DNA of 64,000 nt from Burkholderia cenocepacia (GTDB taxonomy: Bacteria > Pseudomonadota > Gammaproteobacteria > Burkholderiales > Burkholderiaceae), in the NCBI RefSeq assembly GCF_900446215.1, contig NZ_UAQZ01000013.1, positions 186,001-250,000 of the forward strand, given 5' to 3'. The position numbers and the translations under genes were made by a program. Shown piece by piece: positions 36,394 through 45,777 of this stretch. Positions within the stretch are counted from its first letter, which is position 1. Each line of letters starts with the position of its first letter. The notes beneath the pieces are model-generated. The model saw only the letters and a list, made by a program, of their open reading frames with translations, did not search any database and was not told where the DNA came from.

Positions 36394-38709
36394 TCAGGCA
36401 ACATTTCTCAGCAGTCCCTTTCTTACCCGCTCCCATGCCCTGAACAGAAATGCATTGGGTACGACGTCGCCCGGCTCTATCCGCGACTTGACTGCTTTCG
36501 TATGTCGACGGACGTTCGCGTAATGGCTCCACTGCAACGGTGAAGGCTGAAAGCCGTTGAATACCAGCCCGTCTACCTTCACGCCGACCCGATTCAAATT
36601 CCGGATCGCATCCACCACGCCGGCGTAGCTGACCGAACCTTGTCGCGCCACCATCAACGTGACGTCCATGAGCCTCGACAACATCGCGACGTTCGCCGCC
36701 GGGCGCGCCGACGGCGCATCCACGACGACCACGTCGTATTCGCTTCGCCATGCGGTGATCAACGGCTCGAGCCGTTTCGTTTCGAACAGGTGTCGCCACG
36801 GCTCGGCACGTTTTCCGGCAGGCAGCACATCGAAATTTTCACGGATGTGGACGATCGCCTTCCCGAGTTCCAGCGAACCGGTCACGACATCCGACAATCC
36901 TTTCTGGTACTTCACCGCCACGTGTCGATCTCCGCCCGATTCGTCCGCATCGGTGCGCACAAGCAAGGTTTTGAGACCGCTTTCCGATAAGAGGTAGGCG
37001 AGATTGGCGGAGATCAGCGACCTGCCCTGCGCCGGCTCCGGCGACGTGATCAGAACGACCCTTGATTTCCCCTGCTCAGCACTCGGCCCGTAACGCAGCA
37101 ACAGAGCCAGATTGTCCAGCGCTTCGGTCAGCGGCGTATCCGGATACTCCCTGGCAGCAATGAACGCTGCCCGGTCGTTCAGGTCGGCCTCGACCTGATG
37201 TGGCGAGACCGGGAGAATGCCCAGCACCGGGACGCCGGCCACTTGCTCCAATTGCTCCGGATTCCGGACGCGCTGGAAAAACAGCGCGCAGCCTTGTGCC
37301 GCAGCAACGCCCAATATCAATCCGATTGCCGCACCCAGCACGATGACGAGCAGGCGCTTCGGCTGAACCGGTTTGTCGCTGACATCGGCCTTGTCGATGA
37401 CGGACGCATTGCCGACCGTGCCCGCCTTGGCAATTTGCAGCTGCTGCGCGTTGTTCATCAAGCCGATATAGAGCTGATTATTGACATCGACGTCGCGTGA
37501 CAGACGCAAATAGGTCTGCTGCTGCGACGGCAAGCGCGCAACCCTGCTTTTCAATTCCGCCGACTGTTGATCGAGCGTCTTCAGCTTGCTGGCTACCGCG
37601 GTGAGCTGAGGCTGTCCGGCGACATACTTCGACGCCAGATCCTGAAACTCGAGCTTGGCCTCGAGCCGTGACTTTTCGACCAAGGCCAACTGGTCGATAA
37701 GCAGTTGCACATCACCTTGCGCATCGATCGACCCCTGCGCATTGCGAAACTCGTTCAACGCATGTTCAGCCTGCTCCAGTCGCTTCTTCACCAGCGGCAA
37801 TTGCGTGTCGAGAAACGTCAGACTGTGTTCGGCGTCCTCCGAGCGTCGCTTCGCCTTGGCATCCAGATAGGCGGCGGCAATGGCGTTGAGCAGCCGCGCG
37901 GCAAACACCGGGTCGGGGTCTTCGAAACTCAGTTGCATGATGCCCGACTGGCGTTTCGTTTCCGCGCCGTTCAGTTTTTTCAGGACCGCCTCGAGTCGCA
38001 CCGGCGTGGCGACACGGCGCACGCGGAATTCCGTACCGACGCGTGCCACGATGCGCGATATCTCTACCCGATATCCGTTGGCTTCGCTCGGTTGGCCGAC
38101 TTTCCCGGTCAACACCTCTTGATCATTGCTGTCCTTCAACAGGAAGCGATTGCCGTCGAGATAGTCGAGCTCCAGTTTCTTGCCGAGCTGCGCATCCGGA
38201 ACGTCGAATTTGGTGAACTCGATCCTCTCGCCGCCCCACGCCCAGAACGGCGTATTGAACCACGGCTCGACGAGGCCATTGCGATCCTTCGGCAATATCG
38301 AACCGAGTAAACCGCCAACGAGCGGAATCGTATTCCGGACCGACACATCCACCTGCGCGACGGTAGCGTCAATGGCCTGGGTGACGACCGCGCGCGAGCG
38401 CGCGATATCGATCTCGCCGACTACGGCGGAGTTCTCGATATCCAGCGCGTTCGAAATTTCGGACAGCGAACCGAGCGCACTGTGCTTGTTTTCCTGGACC
38501 TGGATCAACGTATCCACGGAGTACACCGGTGTTGCCGCAATGGCATACACGAGCGCCAGCAGCAAACATCCCAGGAAAACGGCCAGGAAAACACGCCCGT
38601 GATCGAACACGTTTTCCAGCAACTGGACCAGCGTGAAGTCAACCCCGTTGCGAGAAACACTTCCCGGCCGGTCTCGGGATTGCTTCGATGAAGGCCTATC
38701 CAATGTCAT
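36394..38709 (-). CDS. Wzc-like polysaccharide co-polymerase with degenerate tyrosine-kinase domain
   Basis: A 771-aa chain-length and export regulator. It has an N-terminal Wzz domain with two transmembrane helices, a long coiled-coil periplasmic part, and a C-terminal cytoplasmic ATPase-like domain. The start at 38709 is chosen because GGAG lies seven bases before it. The kinase domain is eroded: Walker A is SPEPAQGRS (residues 556-564) with Arg for the catalytic Lys, Walker A' is LLVRTDADESGGD, and Walker B is VVVVDAPSA (660-668). The usual C-terminal tyrosine cluster is missing. It probably works as a structural co-polymerase with Wza, without autophosphorylation. Confidence 0.9.
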   Translation of the reverse strand: MTLDRPSSKQSRDRPGSVSRNGVDFTLVQLLENVFDHGRVFLAVFLGCLLLALVYAIAATPVYSVDTLIQVQENKHSALGSLSEISNALDIENSAVVGEIDIARSRAVVTQAIDATVAQVDVSVRNTIPLVGGLLGSILPKDRNGLVEPWFNTPFWAWGGERIEFTKFDVPDAQLGKKLELDYLDGNRFLLKDSNDQEVLTGKVGQPSEANGYRVEISRIVARVGTEFRVRRVATPVRLEAVLKKLNGAETKRQSGIMQLSFEDPDPVFAARLLNAIAAAYLDAKAKRRSEDAEHSLTFLDTQLPLVKKRLEQAEHALNEFRNAQGSIDAQGDVQLLIDQLALVEKSRLEAKLEFQDLASKYVAGQPQLTAVASKLKTLDQQSAELKSRVARLPSQQQTYLRLSRDVDVNNQLYIGLMNNAQQLQIAKAGTVGNASVIDKADVSDKPVQPKRLLVIVLGAAIGLILGVAAAQGCALFFQRVRNPEQLEQVAGVPVLGILPVSPHQVEADLNDRAAFIAAREYPDTPLTEALDNLALLLRYGPSAEQGKSRVVLITSPEPAQGRSLISANLAYLLSESGLKTLLVRTDADESGGDRHVAVKYQKGLSDVVTGSLELGKAIVHIRENFDVLPAGKRAEPWRHLFETKRLEPLITAWRSEYDVVVVDAPSARPAANVAMLSRLMDVTLMVARQGSVSYAGVVDAIRNLNRVGVKVDGLVFNGFQPSPLQWSHYANVRRHTKAVKSRIEPGDVVPNAFLFRAWERVRKGLLRNVA

Positions 38710-39445
38710 GCATACGCTCCCAAATTGCCATTCTGACGGGCATCCTGTCACCGTGCGTGCTATTGATCACGCATGTCGCGCCAGTCGATCCGGGTCATTC
38801 TCTCGGCACATCATGCGAGGCACTTGTCTGCGTCCGACCGCCTGCATGCACGACCGCACCGCCGAGTCCCGAACAGAAACAAATGCCCTTGCCTGTTCAG
38901 GTCACTATGCGATAAATGCGTGGTTTTCTGAGTGCGATTCCTTACATTAAGAAGCTCCGGGTAAGCGAACCTCCGGGTTGCCACCCCGTCTCGTACGACG
39001 TCGAGGAGCGGTTCGATACAACGTGCCCGGCCTCCCTGAACTCACTCGCTCGACAAGGTTTGGCCCTGTTTTTGGCCCACGTCAGCGACGCATCTCGAGC
39101 GGCCAATCCGGCCTGCCATCCACGGCTTGGTGAACTAACGCACATCCTTTTTTCCGTAGTTCATCCAACATGATCCATGCGGGAATCAATCTCGGGTCGG
39201 CCGGTTCACCCGACAGCATGCGATGACGTCGAGGCGTCCGACAGTCGGTTGATCGGGACGGCCAGCATATGGGCAGGGGGATGAACGCCCGCCATGTCTG
39301 TCGCCGGCGGCCCGGAAAACGGCGAGTATCCACGCATGTGCGTCGCATCAATGTTTCTCGTTTAACCATGCTGAATGACGACATGAGCAACCACCAACGA
39401 TTCGACACGTCAGTGCCGGACCAGAACAACCCGACAGGACGCCGA
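38710..39445. other. Divergent intergenic region between wzc-like and wza-like genes
   Basis: About 735 bp with no credible gene. It must hold promoters for the long minus-strand EPS run and for wza. Several near-miss -24/-12 matches have N9 or poor -12 elements (for example GGCACTTGTCTGC at 38819-38831), so none is called. Confidence 0.5.
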
Positions 39446-40564
39446 ATGCGCGCTGCCCTTTACCTGGCGATTTCCGCCCTGCTTTCCGCCTGTGCCTTTG
39501 CGCCGGGCCAGCACATGGCATCCTCGCCTGCATTGCCGGTCACGACTGACGAGAACGGTGACGTGACCAGCGACATGAAGGTTCCGGTCAAGCAGATCGA
39601 CCTGACGCTGATCGGGCTGATTCGTGCGCAGCAGAAGAGCCACTCCGCGTTGCCCGTTCCGGACAATCTGCTCGGCAAGCCGAGCAGCTACAAGCTCGGT
39701 CCTGGCGACGTATTGCAGATCACCGTGTGGGATCACCCGGAATTCGCTACCGCCGCCGGCCAGCCGACGCCAAACACCAAGTCCTCCGACGCCGCGCCTG
39801 GTTTCGTGATCGATGGCGACGGTAACGTGCAGTTTCCATACATGACGCGACCGATCCACGTGGCAGGAAAAACTGCGGCGCAGGTTCAGCGGGAAGTCAG
39901 TGCCGAGCTCAGGAAGGTATTCGTGAAGCCGCAGGTGACCGTTCGCGTGGCGTCGTTCCGCGCGGAGCAGGTGTATGTGGATGGTGAAGTGCGCGCACCC
40001 GGTTCGCAGGCGATCAACGACATTCCGATGACCCTCGTCGAAGCGGTCAATCGTGCCGGCGGCTTTGCACCGACCGCGGATCAAAGTCGTGTAACGATTA
40101 CGCGCAATGGAACGACGTATCCGGTGAATGTCGCGCGGATGATGCAAACGGGCAAAAACCCCGCCGCCATCATGCTGCAGCCAGGCGACCTGCTCCACGT
40201 GAGTGCACGCGAAGACAATCCGGTCTACGTGATGGGTGAGGTGAACAAACCGCTGGCCGTGCCGCCGCAACGTGACGGTTCGCTCACGCTGAACGAAGCA
40301 CTCGCACAGGCAGGCCAACTGAACCAGCAGACGTCGAATGCCAAACAGGTCTTCGTACTGCGCAAGGCAGACGACAGCGATCCCGTGGTCTATCGACTCG
40401 ACATGAAGTCGCCGGTTTCGATGCTGCTCGCGAACCAGTTCCCGCTCGCGTCGAAGGACATCGTCTATGTCGACAATACCGGGCTCGTCCGGGCCAGCCG
40501 CGTGTTGAATCTGCTGCTGCCGGCGATCAGCGCGGGTTTGACGGGCGCGCTGATCACCAAGTGA
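39446..40564 (+). CDS. wza: Polysaccharide export outer-membrane lipoprotein (Wza-like)
   Basis: A 372-aa outer-membrane polysaccharide export lipoprotein. The ATG at 39446 is preferred over upstream in-frame ATGs (39368, 39383) because AGGA precedes it by six bases and it directly yields a lipoprotein signal, MRAALYLAISALLSAC with the lipid-accepting Cys16. The Poly_export domain starts around YKLGPGDVLQITVWDHPEF and is followed by SLBB repeats (VRVASFRAEQVYVDGEVRAPG and EDNPVYVMGEVNKPL). It forms the outer-membrane channel matching the Wzc-like protein encoded divergently. Confidence 0.93.
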   Translation: MRAALYLAISALLSACAFAPGQHMASSPALPVTTDENGDVTSDMKVPVKQIDLTLIGLIRAQQKSHSALPVPDNLLGKPSSYKLGPGDVLQITVWDHPEFATAAGQPTPNTKSSDAAPGFVIDGDGNVQFPYMTRPIHVAGKTAAQVQREVSAELRKVFVKPQVTVRVASFRAEQVYVDGEVRAPGSQAINDIPMTLVEAVNRAGGFAPTADQSRVTITRNGTTYPVNVARMMQTGKNPAAIMLQPGDLLHVSAREDNPVYVMGEVNKPLAVPPQRDGSLTLNEALAQAGQLNQQTSNAKQVFVLRKADDSDPVVYRLDMKSPVSMLLANQFPLASKDIVYVDNTGLVRASRVLNLLLPAISAGLTGALITK

Positions 40565-40804
40565 GTCCGCGTGTCGGCCTCGGGCAAGCCAGCGTGCGAG
40601 CCGGACCTACGCCACCCGGTGATGCACGCCGCTTCATTCATCCGGGCGGGAATACGCCGCGATCTCGCGTGAGCGACACGATGCGTGTCGCCATACGATG
40701 CACGATCAACGAGACGACTCCCCCTCCGGACTTTCAGCGCCCGAACGGCGTGACGTAAGCGGGAGGCCGCTACGTTGTCAATAGGCCGTCACGCCCTCGG
40801 ATTG

Positions 40805-42691
40805 CTAACCACCACACCACTTGTTCAGCGTCGCGTCGAACGTAAAGGTCAGGACCTGCCCGCTCGCCATGACGACGTTTCCCCCCGTCGTCGTCTGGAT
40901 GTTCGCGTTGTTCGCGATCGTGCAGTTGCCGTTGGTCGCGATGATCCTGACCGACTGGCCGTCGATCCCGCCGACCAGGTTGGTCAGCATCGTCGGCGAC
41001 GCATAGTTCGCCGTCAGTTTGCTGATGCCGGTCACGCCGGGCGTCGAACTGGTGCCGACGAAGCCGTTGGACCAAACCGCCAGCGCATTGCCCGCGCTGT
41101 CGGCCGTCGGCACCCCGTAGCTGTAACGGACCAGCCCGGTCGCATTTTCGACGTGGAATTGCCACGGCCACATCTGCAGCAGGCGCCCGCTGGCCCACGC
41201 GCTGTTGACGGCGCGTCCGTAGCGGTCCTCGGGAATATATTTGTAGCGCCCGGAAACCCCGTTGCCTTGAGACGCATCGACACATATCTTCGAAAAGTAT
41301 TCGCCGGCAGGAATGTACGCCGTACTGGATGAAGACGGCGTAAACGTATAGGTATCGGTTCCGGCCGTGACGCTTCCGGAACGCGCGATCGTGCCCGTGA
41401 TGCCGAAAATGGTCGCCAGCGTCGTGTCGCCGGTCCCGTTGACTGCGTTGACCGGCATGAAGATCGACAGGTTCGGCGTCGTACCGAACGACCAGCCCGG
41501 AATCGCGACGGCGCCCGTCCCCGTCAACACCAGCGGCGAGGTGACCTGCTGAAACACGCTGTCGGTCTCGCAATCGATTCTCAGGTTGTACGGACTCTCG
41601 GTGGAAATGAATACCGCCTCGGCGCATCCGAAATATTCCTGAACCTGATCGTGTTGTAGCCGATGTTCCCGATCGTCACCCCCTTCACCGTCTTCGGAAA
41701 TGCGAAGGTAAATTCATTGTCCGTGGGATAGACATTGAAATTCGGGTTCGGCAGAATCTCCGCCGCGTAGTCGTTACGTGCGCTCAACGGGAAGTTGATG
41801 TCGAACAGGCAGTTGGTGACTTGCCCGATGACGCTGAACATCCGCCCGCCGCTCAGCCCCATCGTGGTCATCCGGTCGTGCAGCACGATGTTTCTCGCTT
41901 GGATTCCGTACAGCGAAACACCGGAACTGGATGATCGAGGTGCGCGCCGAATGCCCGAACACGGCGATCGGCTTCGTGATCGGGGGAAGCGCGAGGCTGG
42001 AATAGTAGACCCCGGCAGGCAGGTCGCCTTTGACCGGCCAGATGGTCATCAGGTAGTTCAACCAGGCCGTCAGGGCCGGGCCGTCGTCATTGCCATAGAC
42101 CACATTCGCCCCTGTCGCCGACGCATTGGCCGCTTTCGCGAGCGTGACCTGCGTTGCGCTGACGAACGCCGCGATCGTGGTGGAAACGACCAGCGTTGCA
42201 ACGCCGCTGGCGTTCGTCGTCGCAATGTCGATACGCTTGCCGACGTCCGCCGCGGTGAACGCCGCCGAGGCCGACGAAAACGCGGTGGACCCCGATGTCG
42301 TGACGCCATCGTTGACGATCCTGGTGTTCCCCTTCGCACCAAAATATTTGGCGCTGACCGGCAGATTGGCCGGAAGCGCTGCCGGTAAATCCATCCATAC
42401 CTGGGTGGTACCTGCGGCAAGATTGACGACCGCACCGCCATTGCTCGACGCCAGCACGGTGGTGCGCGACAGCGTGTTCGCGCTGGCGTTGTATGTGCCG
42501 ATGCCGATCTCCCAGTTTCCGCTCGGGACACCGGTACCCGTTACGGCTTGCAGCCCGTAATAGAACGTATCGGCGTTGGCGCACACGGACGAAAATGTGC
42601 GGAATCCCGTCATTGCACCGGCAAGGGACAACGCCCCCGTGCCGGTGGACGTGGTCGTTTCCTGAACGCGATCCTTGAGCTGGAATGCCAT
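40805..42691 (-). pseudogene. Phage tailspike-like beta-helix gene broken by two frameshifts
   Basis: A single tailspike-like protein of about 630 aa can be pieced together from three frames. Segment 1 starts at ATG 42691 (MAFQLKDRVQETTTSTGTGA, a common phage tail-protein N-terminus with AGGA upstream) and runs to GHSARTSIIQ near 41930. Segment 2 continues as SSGVSLYGIQARNIVLHDRM and ends near 41650 at IGNIGYNTIR. Segment 3 continues as VQEYFGCAEAVFISTESPYN and runs to the stop at 40805. Both breaks look like one-base deletions, and neither sits in a homopolymer. The segments read smoothly into each other, so this is a recent break of a full gene or an assembly error. Confidence 0.75.
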
Positions 42692-42766
42692 ATCGATCCT
42701 GAGAGTATGGTTGACAGACTCGTTTGATACCTGCTGGTGGCCTGAATGCCGGAACGGCGCCGTGCG

Positions 42767-45196
42767 TTACTGCCCCAGCCGCGGAATCATCGTGATAGCG
42801 GGCGCAACGCTATAGGTGACCGTCATCGCGTCGCCGGGCTTGAGATCGATCATCCCGTTCGTCAGTCCGCACGCATAGGCAGCCTGCCCGTTTCGGGACA
42901 CGCCGATCGACGACACGGTGCCTCCGGCGACCGACAGGCTGACCGCGCTCGGGTAGGTGTTCGCGAACGTCCATGGCGAAGCCCCCACCGCCTGCACAAC
43001 CGGCGTCAGTTGCACACCGAAGCCGACGAAACCGTTTTGCGCGATGTTGTCTTCGCTCCACGACGTGTAGGCCCATGAGCTCGACGAGATCAGCGCATCG
43101 ATCGCGCGTGGATAGTTGACCGGCTGGGCCATGTAGTTTCCGCGCAACTTGAGCGATGCGCCGGCCGCGAGCGCGCCGACCGTGACGAGGCGGGCGAAGC
43201 CGTTGCAGCAGCCGATGTTTTCACCGGTATTGCCGCTGACTTCGGTGAACGACGTACAGGATCCGTCCACGTAGATTGCGTCCTTTGCGATGCCGGAGAA
43301 TTGATTCTTCGAGACGATGCACCCTCGCGTGTTGTACAGCGCGATGCCGGAAACGGCGCTCAGTCCGCCAGTGCCGGTGAACGTGATCGATGTGCCGCTG
43401 GCGATTCCGCTGCCCGTGACATTGTTCGACAGCGTCACGGTCGGACCATTTCCGTTACCGGAAACCGACGTCACGTACGTGCCGACCGGGATATTCGTTG
43501 CGGTGACACCTTGTCCCACCGCGCAGCCGCGTGCCGACGGATACGGCGTGAACGTCAGCGTGTTGGTTCCCGCCGCGGCAGCAGCCGATGTCGTGATCGT
43601 TTGGGACGTCATGCAAACCATCGGGGTAAAGACGATCGAAGCACCGCTCGCCACGGTGCCGGTCGTCGCCTTGCTCAGCGTGACCACACTCCCCGTCACG
43701 CCGGTCACGAAGGTGCCGGCCGCGATGTTGGTCCCGCTGACGCCCTGTCCGATCGACACGCCTGTCGTTTCGTCTCCGGGCGCGCCGAAACCGTAGTTGT
43801 CGTTGTAGGGCACCCCCGTCGTCGTGGCAAACGTCAACGATGTCGCGCCGCTCGCGGCCGACGCGGTAGTCTTGATCGTCGCGCCGAACAACCCGACCCC
43901 GGCGAAGATCACGGTTCCGCCGCTCGGCACTGTCGCATTCTGCTCGAGCGTGACCGTCGACGCGCCCGCCGCCATGACGGTACCGATCGGCACGCTGGTC
44001 GACCCGTTGAAATACCAGGCCGCCATGCCGACCGCGACGCCCGGGGTATTGGCAAAGTTCAGCGTCGCGGCGCCCGACGTCGCGGCGATCGTCGTCAACG
44101 GGAATCCGTTCTTGTTGTTCGGATCCCATGCATTGGTGATCGTGTTCTGCGAGATGTTGACGTGGATGTTGCTTCCGCTCGGCTGCCACAGCCCGATCGG
44201 CGCCCCCGCGGCATTCTTGATCGTGTTGTTGACGATCGTGATGTTCGAATTGTTGAAGCCTGCCGTCGCGGTCACGACCAATGCGCCATAGCCGAGCGGT
44301 CCATTGGGCGCATTGACTATCGCGCCGATGTTGGATTGAACGCCGCACGTATCCAGGAGGTTGTTCGCGACCGTCACATTGTCGTTGCCGTACGACTGAT
44401 ACACGCTCGTCAGTTCCGACGCGACATAAATACCGGCCGCCATCGGGTTGTAGATCTGGTTGTCGGCCACGGTGATGTCCTGAGCCCCGACGATCGCGAT
44501 GCCGCGTGCGTATTTGGTGCCTACCACCCGGTTATTGGCGATCGTGATCCGGCGAGGCCGGACGCCCTCATTGAAGTAACCGACCACCGCGAATGCGTCG
44601 TCGCCGCCGTTGATCACTTCATTGTTCGTAATCGTGATATCCGCGCTGGCCTTGGTTACATGAATGCCGTCATGCCAGATGTCGAGCAGCGTATTGCCGA
44701 ACACCTTGCCGTTGACGCAACTGCGCATCAGCGCGCCGCCACCGGCCGCATTGTTGAACTTGCACCCCGAGATTTCGAACTGGCTGCAGTCCCGCAAGTT
44801 GATCGAGCCGGCGTTCTCGTCCGGGTAATACGCGGTCGCATTCGCTGAAAAGAATTGCAGATTGCGGATGTTGAAATGACTGGCGCCGCTCCAGTAAATC
44901 GCCGAATTCTGGCCTTGCGATGTCGTGCATTGCAGAATCGAGTCCCACCCTGCGCCGACGATCGACGCCGTTGCCTTCAGCGTATTGCTGTACAGGTAAG
45001 TCCCCGGCGGGAAATACAGCGGAATCCCCGCGTTGAGCGCCACCTGAAGCGCCACCGTGTCGTCGGTCACGCCGTCACCCTTGACGCCGAACCGCCTCAC
45101 GCTCATCGGAAGATCGACCAGTTCCTGCAGAAGCGGGCGGGCCGTGAGGCCGGCCGAGGTACCCACAACGTATGTAGCCGGAAATTCTGCTGTCAT
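42767..45196 (-). CDS. Tailspike-like pectate-lyase-3 beta-helix protein
   Basis: An 809-aa protein. The short N-terminal segment is followed by the pectate_lyase_3 start motif (VRRFGVKGDGVTDDTVALQVALN, around residues 33-55) and many beta-helix coils (ITITNNEVINGGDD, ITIANNRVVGT, ITVADNQIYNP, VTVANNLLDTC). Three Ser/Thr/Gly-rich repeats of about 70 residues are inserted around residues 380-610. No signal peptide is visible, as in phage tailspikes. The ATG at 45196 follows GGAG. It is homologous in part to the secreted beta-helix protein at 24274-25518. Probably a domesticated phage-type depolymerase acting on the cluster's own polymer, and this role is inferred. Confidence 0.82.
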   Translation of the reverse strand: MTAEFPATYVVGTSAGLTARPLLQELVDLPMSVRRFGVKGDGVTDDTVALQVALNAGIPLYFPPGTYLYSNTLKATASIVGAGWDSILQCTTSQGQNSAIYWSGASHFNIRNLQFFSANATAYYPDENAGSINLRDCSQFEISGCKFNNAAGGGALMRSCVNGKVFGNTLLDIWHDGIHVTKASADITITNNEVINGGDDAFAVVGYFNEGVRPRRITIANNRVVGTKYARGIAIVGAQDITVADNQIYNPMAAGIYVASELTSVYQSYGNDNVTVANNLLDTCGVQSNIGAIVNAPNGPLGYGALVVTATAGFNNSNITIVNNTIKNAAGAPIGLWQPSGSNIHVNISQNTITNAWDPNNKNGFPLTTIAATSGAATLNFANTPGVAVGMAAWYFNGSTSVPIGTVMAAGASTVTLEQNATVPSGGTVIFAGVGLFGATIKTTASAASGATSLTFATTTGVPYNDNYGFGAPGDETTGVSIGQGVSGTNIAAGTFVTGVTGSVVTLSKATTGTVASGASIVFTPMVCMTSQTITTSAAAAAGTNTLTFTPYPSARGCAVGQGVTATNIPVGTYVTSVSGNGNGPTVTLSNNVTGSGIASGTSITFTGTGGLSAVSGIALYNTRGCIVSKNQFSGIAKDAIYVDGSCTSFTEVSGNTGENIGCCNGFARLVTVGALAAGASLKLRGNYMAQPVNYPRAIDALISSSSWAYTSWSEDNIAQNGFVGFGVQLTPVVQAVGASPWTFANTYPSAVSLSVAGGTVSSIGVSRNGQAAYACGLTNGMIDLKPGDAMTVTYSVAPAITMIPRLGQ

Positions 45197-45777
45197 TCAA
45201 ACGCTCCATATCGTCGCAATTCAATCGCGATCCGAACAAGTCGGCAATCAACGGGAATGAGCGCGCACGGTCGTTCATACACGCCCGCGCCAGAATAAAA
45301 GCGGCGAATTCGACGCACAGTGCGTGAAATGACCCAAGTCTCCGTTCGATGCGCATGCAACGAATCGATCTGCGCCCCGCCGACTTACCCGCAAAACCGC
45401 TTTCCGCCCAGTACTTCTTACCCGATCACACACCCTCGATCGGGAACGATGACCGCCTCCCCACGCCACCTCGCGTGACTACGAAATAAAGATCGCACGT
45501 ATCGGTAGAAACACCGATGCTGTAGTCAAACTACATTCATACCATTAGTCGCAGCAGAGAATCGCTACATCCGATTCGACAATGCCGGGCGGCCTGCGCG
45601 TCGCCGCCCGCATTGACCGGTCGAGCCCAACCGGCCGTAACGATTCCCCGCCTGGCCTGGCATGCCGACGCGCAACCACCCTGCATCGCCAGCCGAATGC
45701 GTCCGGTGCGAATCCACCGGACGTGCGCAGCTCCAGACATCATCCGAACAACCGGCAATACGATCATGGAGAGCAAC
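45197..45777. other. Intergenic region with two small stem-loops upstream of GH3 gene
   Basis: About 580 bp without a credible gene, AT-rich around 45480-45550. Two adjacent small inverted repeats lie there: ATCGGT...ACCGAT (45501-45518) and GTAGT-CAA-ACTAC (45522-45534). They may be operator sites for the divergent tailspike-like and beta-glucosidase genes. Confidence 0.45.

Noticed and set aside
38711..38735. Minus-strand GG-N10-GC match (ATGGCAATTTGGGAGCG) before the wzc-like gene
   Set aside because: The implied start of transcription would fall inside the coding region if the ribosome-site-supported ATG at 38709 is used, and the -12 is poor.
43301..44848. 515-codon plus-strand ORF opposite the tailspike-like gene
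   Set aside because: Arg/Asp-rich antisense frame with no family pattern; the minus strand gives coherent beta-helix repeats.
40805..45196. Complete prophage at the tailspike-like genes
   Set aside because: No integrase, capsid, terminase, lysis or attachment-site repeats were found around the two genes.
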